From contig CAJNDS010000557.1 of the NCBI GenBank assembly GCA_905221605.1, positions 517,682 to 581,681 of the forward strand: a DNA stretch of 64,000 bases, given 5' to 3'. Positions 11,732 to 25,501 of this stretch are shown piece after piece. The notes under the pieces were generated by a model that did not search any database, was not told the DNA's origin, and saw only the letters and a list, made by a program, of their open reading frames with translations. The translations under genes and the position numbers were made by a program. The stretch is from Symbiodinium natans. Taxonomy: Eukaryota > Sar > Dinophyceae > Suessiales > Symbiodiniaceae. Each line of letters begins with the position of its first letter. Within the stretch, counting starts at the first letter, position 1.

Positions 11732-11863
11732 CCTCACAAGCCCGAATCACCGCCATGATGCGTATCTCCCGGCCATCGGAAGTCATTGGCCGAGCAGCCT
11801 GGGGAAGTGCGCAGCTGATTCAATCCGGGAATGTGCGCATGCTCTCGAATGCAGAGGCTCCAG
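11732..11863 (+). CDS. unidentified plus-strand exon
   Basis: A 132-nt plus-strand open stretch runs from a CCTCAG acceptor to a strong CCAG|GCAAGT donor. It encodes 43 residues including ITAMMRISRPSEVIGRAAWG and SAQLIQSGNVRMLSNAEAP. The three minus-strand frames are interrupted. The composition and splice sites look genuine, but no family was recognised and no partner exons are assigned, so orientation rests on this one exon. Confidence 0.4.
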
Positions 11864-12555
11864 GCAAGTCTAATTACCTTAAGAGCCCAAGACCTACGTT
11901 TTTGTAGGATTTCTTCCTAAGTCTATCCATTGAAACCCACTTTCCTTGGGGTCAAAAGCCCTTGGACCCCGGCAAGCCCAATGCCGAAGGCGGCTCGGCG
12001 GGTGTGTGTTTGGCTACTCTACCACTGAGCTCCTACTGGAGATGCAGCTCTTAAGCTGGCACTGCATGAGTCTCCCACCAGAATTAGGGTTCAGGGTTTA
12101 GGCTTAGAATCTCGGACCCCAAAAAGGCGTCGGAAGCCCAAGAAGTGTGACGTTCCCACGGAGGTTCCATGAGATTCGGACCCTAGCACCGGCTGCAGTG
12201 GGCTCACGTGCCTTCATGGGAGGGAACTCTCAAGAACTGAAGGGAGCTTATATGTCGCTATCTGAGTATACCATTGTAGTATCACATCAGCACGTTATCA
12301 GATTTATCAGAATTATCAGATTATCATATATATATATATATGTATATTGTCATCTTGATAATACAATATTATCATATTATCATATTGCCATACTCTGAGA
12401 TTTAGCTTCTCGAAGATATCAAGCGGTGTGAGCCAATGTGTGAGGCTGGTCTGTGCCCAGGCTAACCCTAGGCCCTAAGCCCTAAACCCTCACCCCAAAA
12501 CTACTAACTTTACCGGTTTTGACGGATTTCCTCAAATGGTGGTCGAGGCGACTGC

Positions 12556-12597
12556 CTCGCTAACTTCCGTCACGGGCTCGATAAACATGGGCATATC
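12556..12597 (-). CDS. unidentified minus-strand exon
   Basis: Phase-0 exon of 42 nt between TTCAG|GAT and GAG|GCAGTC, reading DMPMFIEPVTEVSE. It could belong to the same unidentified gene as the segments at 10.9-11.4 kb. Function unknown. Confidence 0.35.
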
Positions 12598-13244
12598 CTG
12601 AACAGGGGATGGAGGGTTTAGGGTTTAGGGTTTGGGGTTTAGGGTTTAGGGTTTAGGGTTTAGGGTTTAGCCTCGGGCCATGAGATGAGTATCTGGGGCG
12701 CGACTGCAGTCACAGCGCAGCAGGGCAGAGACGATGAGAGTGCCCAAATCGAGCTCCTAGAACATCACGGAATGCCCAGCATCCAACATATCTTCGGGTT
12801 GTCTGCAACCCCCACGCCCGACTGCCTATCCCAAAACAGTCTGTTTGGGTCAAGTTCAGATGAGATGCACATCAGCTGCCTAGGGGACGCCTAAGCCCTA
12901 CGCCTTCTAAACCCTACGCCCTAAACCCCAAACCCTAAACCCTAAACCCCAAAACCCTCAACCATTGAAGCCTCGCCAGCCTTGACCGTGGGGGGCGCCT
13001 TTCAATCTGCGAAATTAGTCTCGGGGGATGCTGGGACCTTAGGCTCGTGGGTTGAGGGATGGGGCTTGAGGCCTCTGAGCCTCTAAGGGTTTGTGTCCAG
13101 AGGCATGGTGCAATGCCACAAACGATGCTAGATGATAACAAAGAGTAACAACAAGAATCTAATAAACAATCATAGTAGTAATGATCATGTATATATATAT
13201 ATATACATTTATTTATTCTGTCTACCTAAGTTGCACAAAAATGA

Positions 13245-13490
13245 GGCCTGCCCCACGTTGCTGGAGGGGCGAGGGAGTCGAGTCCGACGCTCCTTGCGTG
13301 GCACGTGGCTCACATTCATGCGCACTTTCGGGCGTGTCCGTCGTCTGTCCGATCTGCCATGCAAACATGGCAGGGGGTTTACGTGCCCTTCGAAATCCTA
13401 TCGCACACATCCGTCATGGAGTCTGGTCTGTGACACGCTGGCGGTCTCCCGGCCACAACTGGAGCGACCGGCCAGGTTCAGGGTTTATGG
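13245..13490 (+). CDS. possible plus-strand coding segment with a CPIC...H motif
   Basis: An open plus-strand frame includes SVVCPICHANMAGGLRALRN, followed by AHIRH. This faintly resembles a UBZ-like CCHH zinc finger. A second plus frame is open too and no convincing splice sites bound it. Probably not resolvable by eye. Confidence 0.2.
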
Positions 13491-14703
13491 GGCTTAGTGT
13501 CCAAGCCCTGGGTCTCCTGATGTCTCCCTGGCAGGATACCCGGGCAGCTTTTTCAAACACAGTCGGCATAGCGACTCATTCACGGGCACAGTTAAATAAT
13601 GCCGTGTTGAAGACAACCCCGTTGCGGGGGAAGCTAGTCATGAACAGTGGCTGCTAGGGGGGCCTACAGTAGGGTCACTTGCTCAATAGGCCGGCAGTGG
13701 CCTCGATGGCCTTCATTAGCGCACAGCTTCCCATGGTGCTACTGCTGAGAGATATGCATCCTGATTTTCTCGTGTCACGGAACCTTGTTCGGGGGAAGAT
13801 CTCAAAACCCTAAACCCTAAACCCTAAACCTTAAACCCTAAACCCTAAACCCTAAACCCTAAACCCTAAACCCTTCCGGGTTTCAAGATAGCGGGCACAG
13901 GAATGAACAGGATGCATGCCTCCGGCAATATCATAGTGCACGGCTGCCAGCTCGACATGCACAGTGCCCAGAAGTCTGCCCATGGAACTCGCTGAGACCC
14001 CGAGAATGTCCTGAGCTCAACCTGCCATTTCTTAAGCTTTGCGAATGTTCATATTGGTCACATTAAGAGTGACATGAGTAACCATATCAATATGAACAAT
14101 ATTCTAAAAGCAGAAGAAGAAACTTAACAATAGCAATAGGAACAATTGATGCCCATAGATGCCGCCCGAAATACGGGAGTTTACGAAAAGACGGGACCCC
14201 AAATATAGACCCCACACAATAGGATTCCCTTCTAAAAGGACTCCAAGAAGGTATTCCTGATTTCGGAATCCCCCAAATGCCGGCCAGGAATATTGAGCCC
14301 AAAAAGCTTGGAAAGCAATCCTTACCCTGGCATCCTACAGGGATGTCAAACAACAGCCAAAGGTTCCAACAACAGCACCAGACCTCTCGAAAGATTTATG
14401 GTATTTAGGGCCTAGCGTTTCGGGCTTAGGGTGAGAAAGGAGAAAGTCGGATTAACAGGGCTTAGGGTATTCCGTATTCAGGGTTCGGCGTTCAGGGTTT
14501 AGTGAGCAACCTCCCAGTGTTTGGCCAGTTCTCTTTCCCAGAGAAGTCTTGAGCTTCTGCATGCGTTTTACGGTTTTACAGGCTAGGGGGCTAGGGTCAG
14601 GGTCAGGTCAAGAGTTAAGTCTAGTGCTTAAGGCTCCGACGAACTAGGCTGACAGGCCCTGTTCGCTTCTTGCTACTTGAACCAAATAGCGGTTCTTTCC
14701 CGC

Positions 14704-14752
14704 ATCCTGCAACCTTTCTGCCGGCCGGGTTCCGAGCACTGGGAACATGTTG
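14704..14752 (-). CDS. possible minus-strand exon
   Basis: Between TTGCAG|AA and GAAAG|GTTGCAGG a short frame reads DCNMFPVLGTRPAE. The splice context is good but the exon is short, and no neighbouring exon confirms it. Function unknown. Confidence 0.25.
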
Positions 14753-15514
14753 CAGTCTTCTGCAATTCAGATATTACTTTCCTGCCAAGAACAGGCCCTC
14801 GAAGGACATTTGCCAGGGCTTACAACACCAGATGACGTGACGACAAGCAAAGCTGTCCCTCGAGCGCGGGGCAGGATCATTCCAAAACTATGCGTTTGCA
14901 GCAACGGGTGTTGACAGGCACTAAGGTCCTACTTTCTACATCCGCTTCGCGTGTGTGGCTCGCTTGTCTGTCTGACAGCTTGGCAAAGATCTCACGTCAC
15001 CATGCCTCCAATCTTAACTCTTAACAGTTAACTGCTTCGCCTCCTTGTCAGCCTGAGAGCGCTGCGCCAGTATGTATAGGGGCCCGGCGCTTTCCGGGGC
15101 CCCCGATAATGTTAAGGGCCATCCAGGCCGCAACGGTCTGTCTGTGCCAAACCATCGCGTTCAGCGGCCTGCCGAGGTCGCGGCATGCTTCTATGACTTG
15201 CCAGGATGGGCTATTCGGCCTTTCAAAATCCTCAGAATGACCCCTATACAGGGCCGGTTAAGGGATTTATAGGGTACAATTTAGCCCATCCTGGTGGGTG
15301 CAGTTTGTGATTTCACTCTCCCCTGTCCTTCCCGCCTTTCCCTGTCTTAGCTCATGTCTAGAGCCACACGTGGAGAGCACAAAGGAGACCTTCAACTTCA
15401 GCATCTTTCGGCCCTGAACCCTACAACCCCTCTACTCTAAGCAGCAAAGTCAAAACACCGAACACGAAACACACAAACCACCAAACCCCGAGCGGTCAGA
15501 CCGTCAACCTCGCC

Positions 15515-18500
15515 TCAGCCATGACGCCGTCGGCCTTTGCCGCCGGTTGGCCGAGGTGGCCGGCGCCTGAGCCGTCGGAGCTTGGGGGGGGGGGGGGGGG
15601 GGGGGGGGGGGTGGGGGGCTGACTTCAGGGGTCTCGGGAGCCCGTGTACCCGCCCCTAAAGCCTCTAACTTCCGGCCTTGTGCAAGGCGCTTATGCTGTA
15701 TAGGGCTCTCTGAAACTGACCTCCCAACTCGGAAACCCTCTAACTTCCGGCCTTGTGCAAGGCGCTTATGCTGTACGTATAGGGCTCTATGAAACTGACC
15801 TCCCAACTCGGAAACCCAATCCGTTGCCAAGCAAGAAGTTCCTCTCCGAAACAACCTGCGCCTAGCGCCGAGGCTTTACGGAGCGCAGGGGCCGCATGAA
15901 TCCCCTAAACCCCAAACCGTGCGGATGCTGAAGCCCCTGACCCGGAAGAAACCTTTGCAGCGTTGCCGGTGTTTTGCCGGGCCCTGGCACGTGTCGCCGA
16001 AAGTCTCCCGATCGAACTCGCGGGCCTTCTCGCGGTCGATCTGCGCAGGGCAACCAGAAGACTTCTTTTGAACTGGGATGTTTGGGCTGAGGCCTTGTGG
16101 GTGAGGGGGGGGGGGGGGTGGGTGAGGGGAGGGACCAAACCTACACTGGTCTAGACCACCAAAGCCCAGAACCAGAAACCACCGAGATGAGTCGACGCAT
16201 GAGTCGGCCTTCTGTCTCTCAGAGGTTCCTGCGCGCTCCGTGGCCTCACAGGCATCTCAACATCAGAAGTAGTCGATGTCACAGAAGACACTGTTTTTAC
16301 TGGTAGCAGTCGTCGTGGTAATGACATGTTGAACCTCCGCGGTTGTGTTTGCCATTGAGGCAAGTGTGGCCCTCCTCGCCTCGCAGCTAATGGAGTCGAA
16401 GAAGGACTTCGCCTTGTCATAGCCTGCTGGGTCAACTCATGTGAATAGACTGTCCATGGACCCCAACTTTCGTTACAAGAAATTACAAGAGAGTGAAGTA
16501 TAACTGGCTGGGTGCACAGTCTTCAATCGCCTCCAACTAAGCGCTGCAGCCTGTAAAGGTCAAAGCCATGCCTTAAACCCTACGAAGCCACGATGTCATG
16601 CGAAGGTGTGCGCGAATGCCGAACGCCCTAGTCCTGAACGCTGAACCAGCACCCCACCCTAAATCCAAAACCCCGAGCCCCAACCTCCAGCTGTATTCAA
16701 CCCTAAACCCTAGATCCGAAACCCGAAACCCGAGACCCTAAACCCTAAACCCTAAACCCTAAACCCGAACCCTGAAACGAAAACCCTAAACCCAGAATTT
16801 TGGAGCAAGGTGGAGGATCAGCCCTGACTGGCCTTGGAGGGGTTGGAGGTCTGCTGCCTCGCCTGCTCGAATTAGGAATCTCGAGAAAAGGCTCTGAGGG
16901 TTGACGGTTTGGGAGGGCTAGGGTTTAGGGTTTAGGGTTTAGGGTTTAGGGTTTAGGGTTTAGGGTTTAGGGTTTAGGGTTTAGGGTTTAGGGTTTTTGG
17001 TTTAGGGTTTAGGGTTTAGGGTTTAGGGTTTGCGGCTTTAAAGGCATTAGGGGGGTCTTAGAGATGCTAGGAGGGTTTGCAGGGTCAAGGGTCCGGAGAA
17101 AAAGGAGTTTGGGGTCGTAAGGGCCCATTGTAGGTGGGCCCTTCGTCTTTGAGGTTCCAGGGCAGGCTCCTTCGCGCCATTGCTTAGTGTTAGGGACAGG
17201 CTCTAGGGTCTAGTGTTTAGGGTTTAGGGCTTAGAGTTTAGGGTTTTAGGGTTTACGGCTTCTAGTTGCAGTCGCCTGCTGGTGTCTCGTCCTTTTCCAA
17301 TTTCTCGAAGCGCTTGTTGGCGGCGTCCAGGTCGAAATCCTGAGTTCGGGCGGGGCATCCCTTCGCCCGTAAGAGCTGCCTCGGGGTGCAGGGGTCATAT
17401 AGGGGCCTTAAGAGTGAGAATAGGCTTTTGGGGGGGGTTCTTGTAGTATAATGATAAAGGGACCCTTAAGGAAATACTATTAGTAGTTATTCCGACCCCT
17501 TCCGGTCGCTTGATGGGAGGGCTTCGGGGTCCTCAGCCTCCCGATGACAAGCGAGCTGAAACATTCCAAAGCTCCAGAACTGCCTGATACCTGTAGAGCC
17601 CAAAACCTACATCTTTGTAGGTCCTTATTCTAGAAAAGCCCTTGTAGGATTCTTGGGTCACCTACCAAAGCGAGTAGGCTTTGGGTTCTTAAGGTTGGCC
17701 CAACATGGGTCAACCTTGAACCCTAAACCCTTAACCCCTATAAACCAAAAATCCCCTAAACCCCTAGTTCAACCCCTAAACCCCGAAACCCCTAAACCCC
17801 TAAAACCCCTAAAACCCCTAAAACCCCTAAAAAAAACAAAGCCCCTAAAACCCCCAAAACCCCTGAACCCCTGAACCCCTAAAACCCCTAAAACCCCTAA
17901 AACCCCTAAAACCCCTAAACCCCTAAACCCCTAAACCCCTAAACCCCTAAACACCTAAACACCTAAACACCTAAACCCTAAACCCCTAAACCCCTCGTCG
18001 TTCATTGCCAGGGTCCCACACCCCGGCGCACTCGCGCTTCGTGGCGGCATTCTCTTCGGGCACAAGCTCGCCGACCTGTTTGGGTTTATAGGGTTTACAG
18101 GGTGAATAGGGTTTAATTATAGGGTTTATAGCGTTTATAGGGTTTTTAGGGTTTATAGGATTTAGGGTGGTTTCACGGTGCGTGGATTGGGTTCCTGCGG
18201 AGGGTGGGGGGGGTGTCGGGTCCTACGAACTCAGGCTTGGCGCAGCTCTTGAAAACCTGCACTTCATGCAGAATGGGCCCAAAACCCTAAACCCCTCAAC
18301 CCTGAACCCCACAACCCGAAACCCTAAGTCCCAAAAGGAATATCCACTAAGTACGGAAGGAAGCAAGGGGACCCCTTTGAGGCCCTCAGGGCCGGGCGGG
18401 CGCGCCATCGTGTCGGGCTCCACCGCCCTGGCTCTGGAAAATTCGATGCTTCGAAGCGATTTCGGGTTTCGGGTTTAGGGTTTAGGATTTAGGGTTTAGG

Positions 18501-21500
18501 GTGTTTGGGGTTTAGGGTTTAGGGTTTAGGGTTTAGGGTTTAGCTGGGCTTGGGCTTTGTGATTTTGGAAGCCCTGGTGCTACTCCAAATCAACGGGACC
18601 TCAGCACCGCACGATGCACTGAAACATGGGTTCGAATGGGGTTTACGAAAGTTTCATCGTACTCAACATGAAGGTTTAGGGTTTAGGGTTTAGGGTTTAG
18701 GGTTTAGGGTTTAGGGTTTAGGGTTTAGGGTTTAGGGTTTAGGGTTTAGGGTTTAGGGTTTAGGGTTTAGGGTTTAGGGTTCCTTCTGGAGATCTGCCGC
18801 TGCAACTCATAGGGTCCACTTACTCAGATGCTGGAAGGTCTATAAACCGATGATGGAGACATCCATCGCCAAAGCATATCAACAGCAGGCAATGCCCCGC
18901 AGCAATCCCCTCAACCCTAAACCCTAAACCCTAAACCCTAAACCCTAAACCCTCCTCAGCAACAGACCCTACAATTCCCGGACACTCAGACACGGGCCTT
19001 TCCACCTTTGGCGCCAAAGCCTGGCAAGATCAGCCGAAAACCTCAAACCCAAAACCCATTTAGGGTTTAGGGTTTAGGGTTTAGGGTTTAGAGTTTAGGG
19101 TTTAGGGTTTAGGGTTTAGGGTTCCAGGGTTCCAGGGTTCAGGGTTTAGAGTTCAGGGTTTGGATAGCACAGGATCTCAGCATCGTGGCTCAGGCCCAGT
19201 TGAAGTCTTGTCTTCAGGGCCGCCCTTGGGCTAGAAAATCGCTGAGAGCTGAGGCCTGGACACCTGACATTCAGCATGGGCTTAGCAAGGGTTTAGGGTT
19301 TAGGGTTTAGGGTTTAGGGTTCTTGATCCTGTGCCAACTTGTCCGTTCACCTCGGCCCGCGTACCAAAGCAACCATGCCCGGCCTCTACTTTCCTTGCCG
19401 TACTTGCCCTGCAGGACACGGAGGCATAGGAATCTTCAGCTGGGTGGACAAAGCACCTTTAGATTGAAGACACGGGATCCAAAGATTGACAGCGATCATG
19501 CTCGTAACGGCGTGGGCACCTGCAAACTCACCCCTAAGATGAGTGGGCAAAACCCAGTCAGTGGCCTACACCAGTCAGTGGCCTCTCCGTACCCGATACA
19601 GTGGCATGGTGAACCCAGATCATGGTCTCAAAATGCCCCACAGCCCCAAGCGAAAATTTGCCAGAACGCTCTGTCATCTGAAAGGCCCGCTGGACCCTTC
19701 GCCCTCCAACACCCGAACGCAGAGCTAAGCGTGAGCTTCTTAGAGCAACTTAGGAGCAGGAGACACGATATTTACCCGGTAATTCACAATATCTCTATTA
19801 CCACGAATGTTGCTAAATGAGTGTTGCCGATGTTTCTCCTAGGGAAACAAACGATCCGCTTTCGGATTACACAGAATAGAACTCCGCACAGAAAAGGCGC
19901 CGACTTCTTCGACTACGAAGGCTTCTGGTCGAGGATCAGGTCTGCTGTGTGCCGGCAACAACTGCATTCTTTTTTTTCTTTGGGGAGGGGGGGGGGGTGG
20001 CTTCTCAAAATGGGAACTGCTGTAAACCACCGAAAAGAAAAGAACTCACTCGCGCCTCCCATTTTTCGAAGAAGAATTGCATACCAAAGCCCAACATCGT
20101 GAGCCCTGAACTAACAGGGGCATGGCAAGCAGCCGGCCTTTCCTCCCTTTCCTTGCCCTCTATCTCTGTCGAACTTGCCCTTGCCCTGCGAGAGCCAAGG
20201 ATTTCTTCGCCCTATTTGGGCACGGGTGTTGGTTTAGATTAGATACTCATACCTCACAATTGGTAGCCCAGTAACCATATTATAATCAGGGCACCCTTTT
20301 TGGGGCTACCTACTTTATCAGGAAACCCTGAACCAAAACAAGGGAAAAGGGTACCACTGGGCTACCAAGCATAGATGAAGACGAACCAACTCGGGGCTCT
20401 CTTTCGCGCGAGATGCTTCGCTGGCCTTTCCACCTTTCCCATCACCCTTCTGGTAGCCTCCGTCGGAGCTGGCTTCAAAACGCATAGACAACTGCTGCTC
20501 TGTCAGATTGCACCTTTTTTTGTCTTCAATGAAACCATCTTGGGCCCAACCTTTCCAGGAATTTCGGGACTACAGACGGCCTCCGTTGTTGCCACCGAAG
20601 CCACCCCCATAACCTCCACCGTAGCCCCCGTAACCGCCGCCACTGCCACCACCTGACAGGCGCAAACGCACAGAGGCTGACAGAAGCAATTCACCACGGC
20701 CCATGATCCCCGAAACCCACCCTGAACCTAAGCCCTCACTGTCTCAGCCGCCAGAAACGAGCCGAGAGCTGGGCCATAGTTTTGGCCGTGGCCGCCGTGG
20801 CCGCCGTAGCCTAGGGCTGAGGGTCTAACAGTCCCAATGCCAAAGCCACATGAAATCCTTGGGAAGCTTTCTAGCATATTGCCCAGCAAGAATCTGCAAG
20901 TAGATGCGTGATTAGGGTCGCTCAGATACTCTACCCCTTCATCGACTTTATCGAAGTACCTCGACAGCTGCTGTCAAGAAATGCCAAGTCACCACCCTGG
21001 TAGGTGCTGCTGTAGCTACCGCCGTATCCTCCGCCACCACCGTAGCCAGAGTTGCCGCCGTAGCCTCCAAAACGCTCGAAACATGCAACATGGATGTGCT
21101 GTTCTTGCCTGCTGAGTTCTTTAATGCTTCCGAACTTGGATTTGTCTACTAAGCCCGCATAGGGGTAGATCCTCCGTTTCTTCCCAGCTGGAGGAAGCAT
21201 CTGGAAAGTTTTTCTTCAAAATCCCTCAAAGGTCCTTCTTGCAGTATGCTCAGACGGCCTTGCCCCCGTTGGCCACCATACTGGCCCTGGCCGTAGCCCT
21301 GACCTCCACAGCCCACACGCCATGTGTAGGGATGCAAGGCTTGAGGTGTGTAGGGTTCGGGTGCAGGGTGTTTTTTCCAACAGCCTATTACGACCGGCCA
21401 TTGTAGCCCAAAATCCATGGACTACTGGCATATAGCATTGCCGTATAGCAATTTCTATGAAAGACGAAACAAAAGAAGAGTAGAGCCGGGCCTTTCCCGG

Positions 21501-24500
21501 CGCCCCAGGCAGACTCTCGCGGGGCAGGAGCCTGCAATAGCACCCTAAACTCTTGACAACTTGCACCCGAAGCTGCGTGTATAGACGGCGCTCAAAGTCT
21601 ACATGACAGCAGATGTCTCGCAAGTGTTTCGTGCAGGGGCCGCGAGCGAGGCTGCTTTCCCTTGGTTGTTCAGAGGCTCACACCTCCCCGCAGTCGAAAA
21701 CCAAAAGCCTGAAGCCTAAAGCCTCAACCCTAAACCCCAAACCCCAAACCCTAAACCCTTCCCTTGTGGCTTCCAGCTGTTTTCGGGAGGGGCATCCGGC
21801 TCCGCCGCCTGGGCCCAGGAGTTGTCCCATGCCTTGCCAGGGCTCAAGACAATTTGGGCTTTACGGTTCCACAGGGTTTTTGGGGTTTAGGGTTCTGGGC
21901 TTTGGGTTTAGGCTAAGGCCTTTTGGGTTTAGTTAAGGGTTTAGGCGGGTGGTGCAGACTCTTGTGGTGTTTCAAAGCTTTTTGGTTTTTGGGGACCGCT
22001 CAGTTTAGCAGTTCTTTACTTCGGGTGCAGGGTTAGGGGGCTGGGTTCCACTGCGTGACTTCATACCTTGACCACTTCCTAAACCCTAAGCCCTAAGCCC
22101 TAAGCCCTAAACCCTAAGCCCCTTTCTGGGCGTACCCGTACCCGGCCCTGCTGGCATTCCCCAAATCCCCTTGAGAGACCCTACTCTCCGTCCCTCGACT
22201 CTAAAACCCAATCCCGAAAGCCCACAGAAGGGGTTAGGGTTTAGGGTTCAGGGTTTGGGGTTTAGGGTTTAGGGTTTAGGGTTTAACACACAGTGCCAAA
22301 GAACTGTCTCAGCACGCATGGAAGTGGCTGGACGTGAGCACCTCGACTTCTTACAACCTTGCTAGGCCCCTCAACGCTAAATCCTTCCAACCCTGGCACT
22401 GAACCCTAAACCTTCTATGGAACCCTAGACCCTGAAGCCAAACCCTAAAGGCCCTAAAGGCCCTAAAGGCCCTAAACCCTTGAACCCTTGTCCCAGCCTC
22501 GCCCTTCCGAGGCTGCTCCCAGCCTCTCGAGCTGCCTGGAGGCCAGGTGGGAGGCACAGGGGGGGGCCTTCATGGGGTTTATGGGTTGTAGAGGTTTAGG
22601 GGTTTCGGGGTTTAGGGTCCCTGCAGCCCCAAAAGAGCCGGTCCTGTGTTCATTCCAAGAGCTGCAGAGATCGCCGCACCGCCACCCTTGCCCCCTGGCG
22701 CGAGAGCGGGCGCCGTCAGGCCGGACCCGAAGCTGAGCTCAAAGCCCGAGGTCGCATGTATATACAGTGTGTTTCTGCAGGCTATACATAATATGATATA
22801 CTACAATACATATGTATATATATATATATATACATAGATGCAAGGCCCTCAAGTCACCCCACAAGCGCGACGATCAGAACAGGTGTCCGTTGCGGGACTG
22901 AAGCCAGCGGAGACGCCTTTCCTGGCGGCCGGGTGTATGCGGATGCGGTTGGGACCCAAGGAGCCCAATATTGAGCAAGTAGGGGCTATTAGTGCTGGGC
23001 TCTTGGGGGGCGGGGGGGGGGGGGAAATGCGCCCAGGGCAGGTGTTTGAGACGTCGGGATGGTGGACGGTGACATTCTCCTCGCAGCTGTCCTTTTAAAT
23101 TCGATCGGCTAGATCTAAGAGTGTGGATTTCAACCATTGCAGCTGACATCTGGGTCTTGTCCAGAGGCTTCTGCTTGCGGAAGCATTGTCATACTACACT
23201 TTCAAGATTTCCCCTTGAAGTGCTGCGTCGGGATTGAATGGAGCATTTAAGAGGCGCCAGAAGGGGTGGGAGGATCACTAATCGTCCACTGCATCAGCGC
23301 GCTCAACGTTAGACCTGACATGCAGCTTTCGACACAGGCCGCGCACCCGTACGTGGCTTTCCCCGACATAGGAGGGCCTCGCGGCACAGTCCGAACTTGG
23401 GTTTACGTGCCGAACTTGAGATGTGGCTTAGGAACAATCTAGACAAAACCTCAACACTGCTATTGCTACTAAATATTACTAAATATGGGGTATATTGTCC
23501 CGATGATGATGCGACAACACATCTTCCTCCACAACACTTGGCTTGGCTTCCTGCCTGCTATACCCTAAACCCTAAACCCTAAACCCTAAACTATAACCCC
23601 CTAAACCCTGAAAAGCATGAAACTCGAAGCCACCCTGCGTAACTGACCCGCAATCCTTGGAGCCATTCCCCCTTTTGTTCCCCCTTTTTTTGGTTCCCCC
23701 TTTTGGGGGGCTCCCCTTTTATGGGGGGCTCCCCTTTTATGGGGGGCTCCCCTTTTATGGGGGGCTCCCGTTTTGGGGCTTTTTTTTTGGGTTCCAACGC
23801 CTCCAAGCGGAATCTCTCCTTTGCCGCCTTTGCCATCCTTTCCTGCGGCGGTCGAAAATCTATCCGAAGGATGCCCTGCCCTTCCTAGAACCAAGAGTAC
23901 CAAGAGTAGCCTAGGATACAAAAGGGTGCCCTTTTTGGGTTAAAGGGGCTCGATCATAATTCAGGGAACCAAAACCCTAAGAAAAGGGAATGAGGGCCTA
24001 CTCTGGGTCCTACTAGTAGCCTCCTTCCTTCTTGAGGTTGGGCTTCTAGCGGTGGCACGAACACGTCGTGCGCAGCACCGTTCTGCCTGATGGCCGTTGG
24101 TTGATGGACACGATGGCGGGATCTGTGGCCTCGGCACGTTGAGTGCTTAAAAGTGCTTAAAAGGTATTCGGACTGCTTGGAACTCGATCGGCATCCCAAC
24201 CCAGCTCTACTCAGAGGAAGAAGCTGGATCAGGTAGGCATGTGCGCCCCCACAGCTTTGCCGCCAATCGGTGACAAACCTGTGTAACCCAATGCTGGCAC
24301 TGCGTTGCCGCCGCGCAGCTGCACCAGGCTGCTTCCCATTTTCTAGGACGGTCAAATCTTTGATGTCCTGACCGCGGAAGATGATGAAGTCGTACACCTG
24401 GCATTTGCGTGACTCGAGTTGCTGGTTGACATCAACTTGATGGTATATGGTATAAAGTGCAAATTCAACTGGAGACCTGGCCAATGTCTTAGGCCTGGAG

Positions 24501-25448
24501 ATCACGACTAGCCCCTCACGACTAAAGGTTTCGAGGCGCTGTTGACTTCCGACAATGGAAAGCACCCCCCCCCCCGGTCCCCGCCCCCCACCGCCACATA
24601 CCGCCACAGAGTGGCTGGTGCGTGGGCGCAGAAAGCGTGCACGACATGCCCGGCACGCCGCTTCACGGGTTCGCGATTATCACGCTCGGTACCTTTAACC
24701 TTCCTTGCATGGCTTGCATGCATTGGCCAGCATGGTCCGCCAACACATTTCGCTCGCAGCTACAGCCCTGCACTATCCTGCACTCGTCATGAGAGCTCAT
24801 CACCTGAACACACTTTCCAGGACAGTCAGTGCCGAACTACGCACCGGAAACGCCGGAACCGACGGGACCGCTGCTACTGACAATTGCTGCGAAGCGGGTG
24901 AAGCACGCAAACTGTGAAACGGACTGTAGTGTCACCACTCATCACACCACACAGTCACAGCAGGGGCGATCTCGAACGCTACACCCTGGCCGTCGAACAT
25001 GCATGAAACCCCAGTTCCGCGCCTCACTGGAAGGAGGGATTTCCGGCAACTTCCTGCAACGAGGCTACTAGCTCTTCGCTTGCTGGAGGATGGAGCAACA
25101 GCACGACACGGGGTGTAGGGGCACCCTATTGGGGTCCTTATCTTCAAGCGATCCTACTCTTTGGGGTCTATATGGGTATCTCCTAAAATAGGGGTACCTC
25201 TTTTATCCCCCAAATAGAACAAAATCTCCTTGAACCCTAAACTCTAGACACCAACAAGGGTACCCCTATCTTCGGAAACCCCCGAATTTAGGGGTCCCCC
25301 TACACCCTGAACCCTAAACCCTATTTGGGGTCTATACCCCTATATTTCGGAAACCCCCCATAGAACCACGTTATCTCTCAGAGCCAAGGATTGGCCCAGC
25401 CAACTCTTGAGAGTTCCGGCTTAGGGTTTAGGGTTTAGGGTTTAGGGT

Positions 25449-25501
<53 letters not shown>

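Noticed and set aside
11990-12045. tRNA-like A box (AGCTCAGTGGTAGAG on the minus strand)
   Set aside because: The acceptor stem, anticodon arm and B box do not fold into a tRNA. At best it is a degenerate tRNA-derived repeat or chance.
20570-20580. Stop codon ending the glycine-rich exon as the end of the LSM14-type gene
   Set aside because: A GC donor (GGAG|GCCGTC, the same sequence used by the exon ending at 21259) lies just before the stop. FDF, FFD and TFG box exons follow further left in agreeing phases, so the gene most likely continues.
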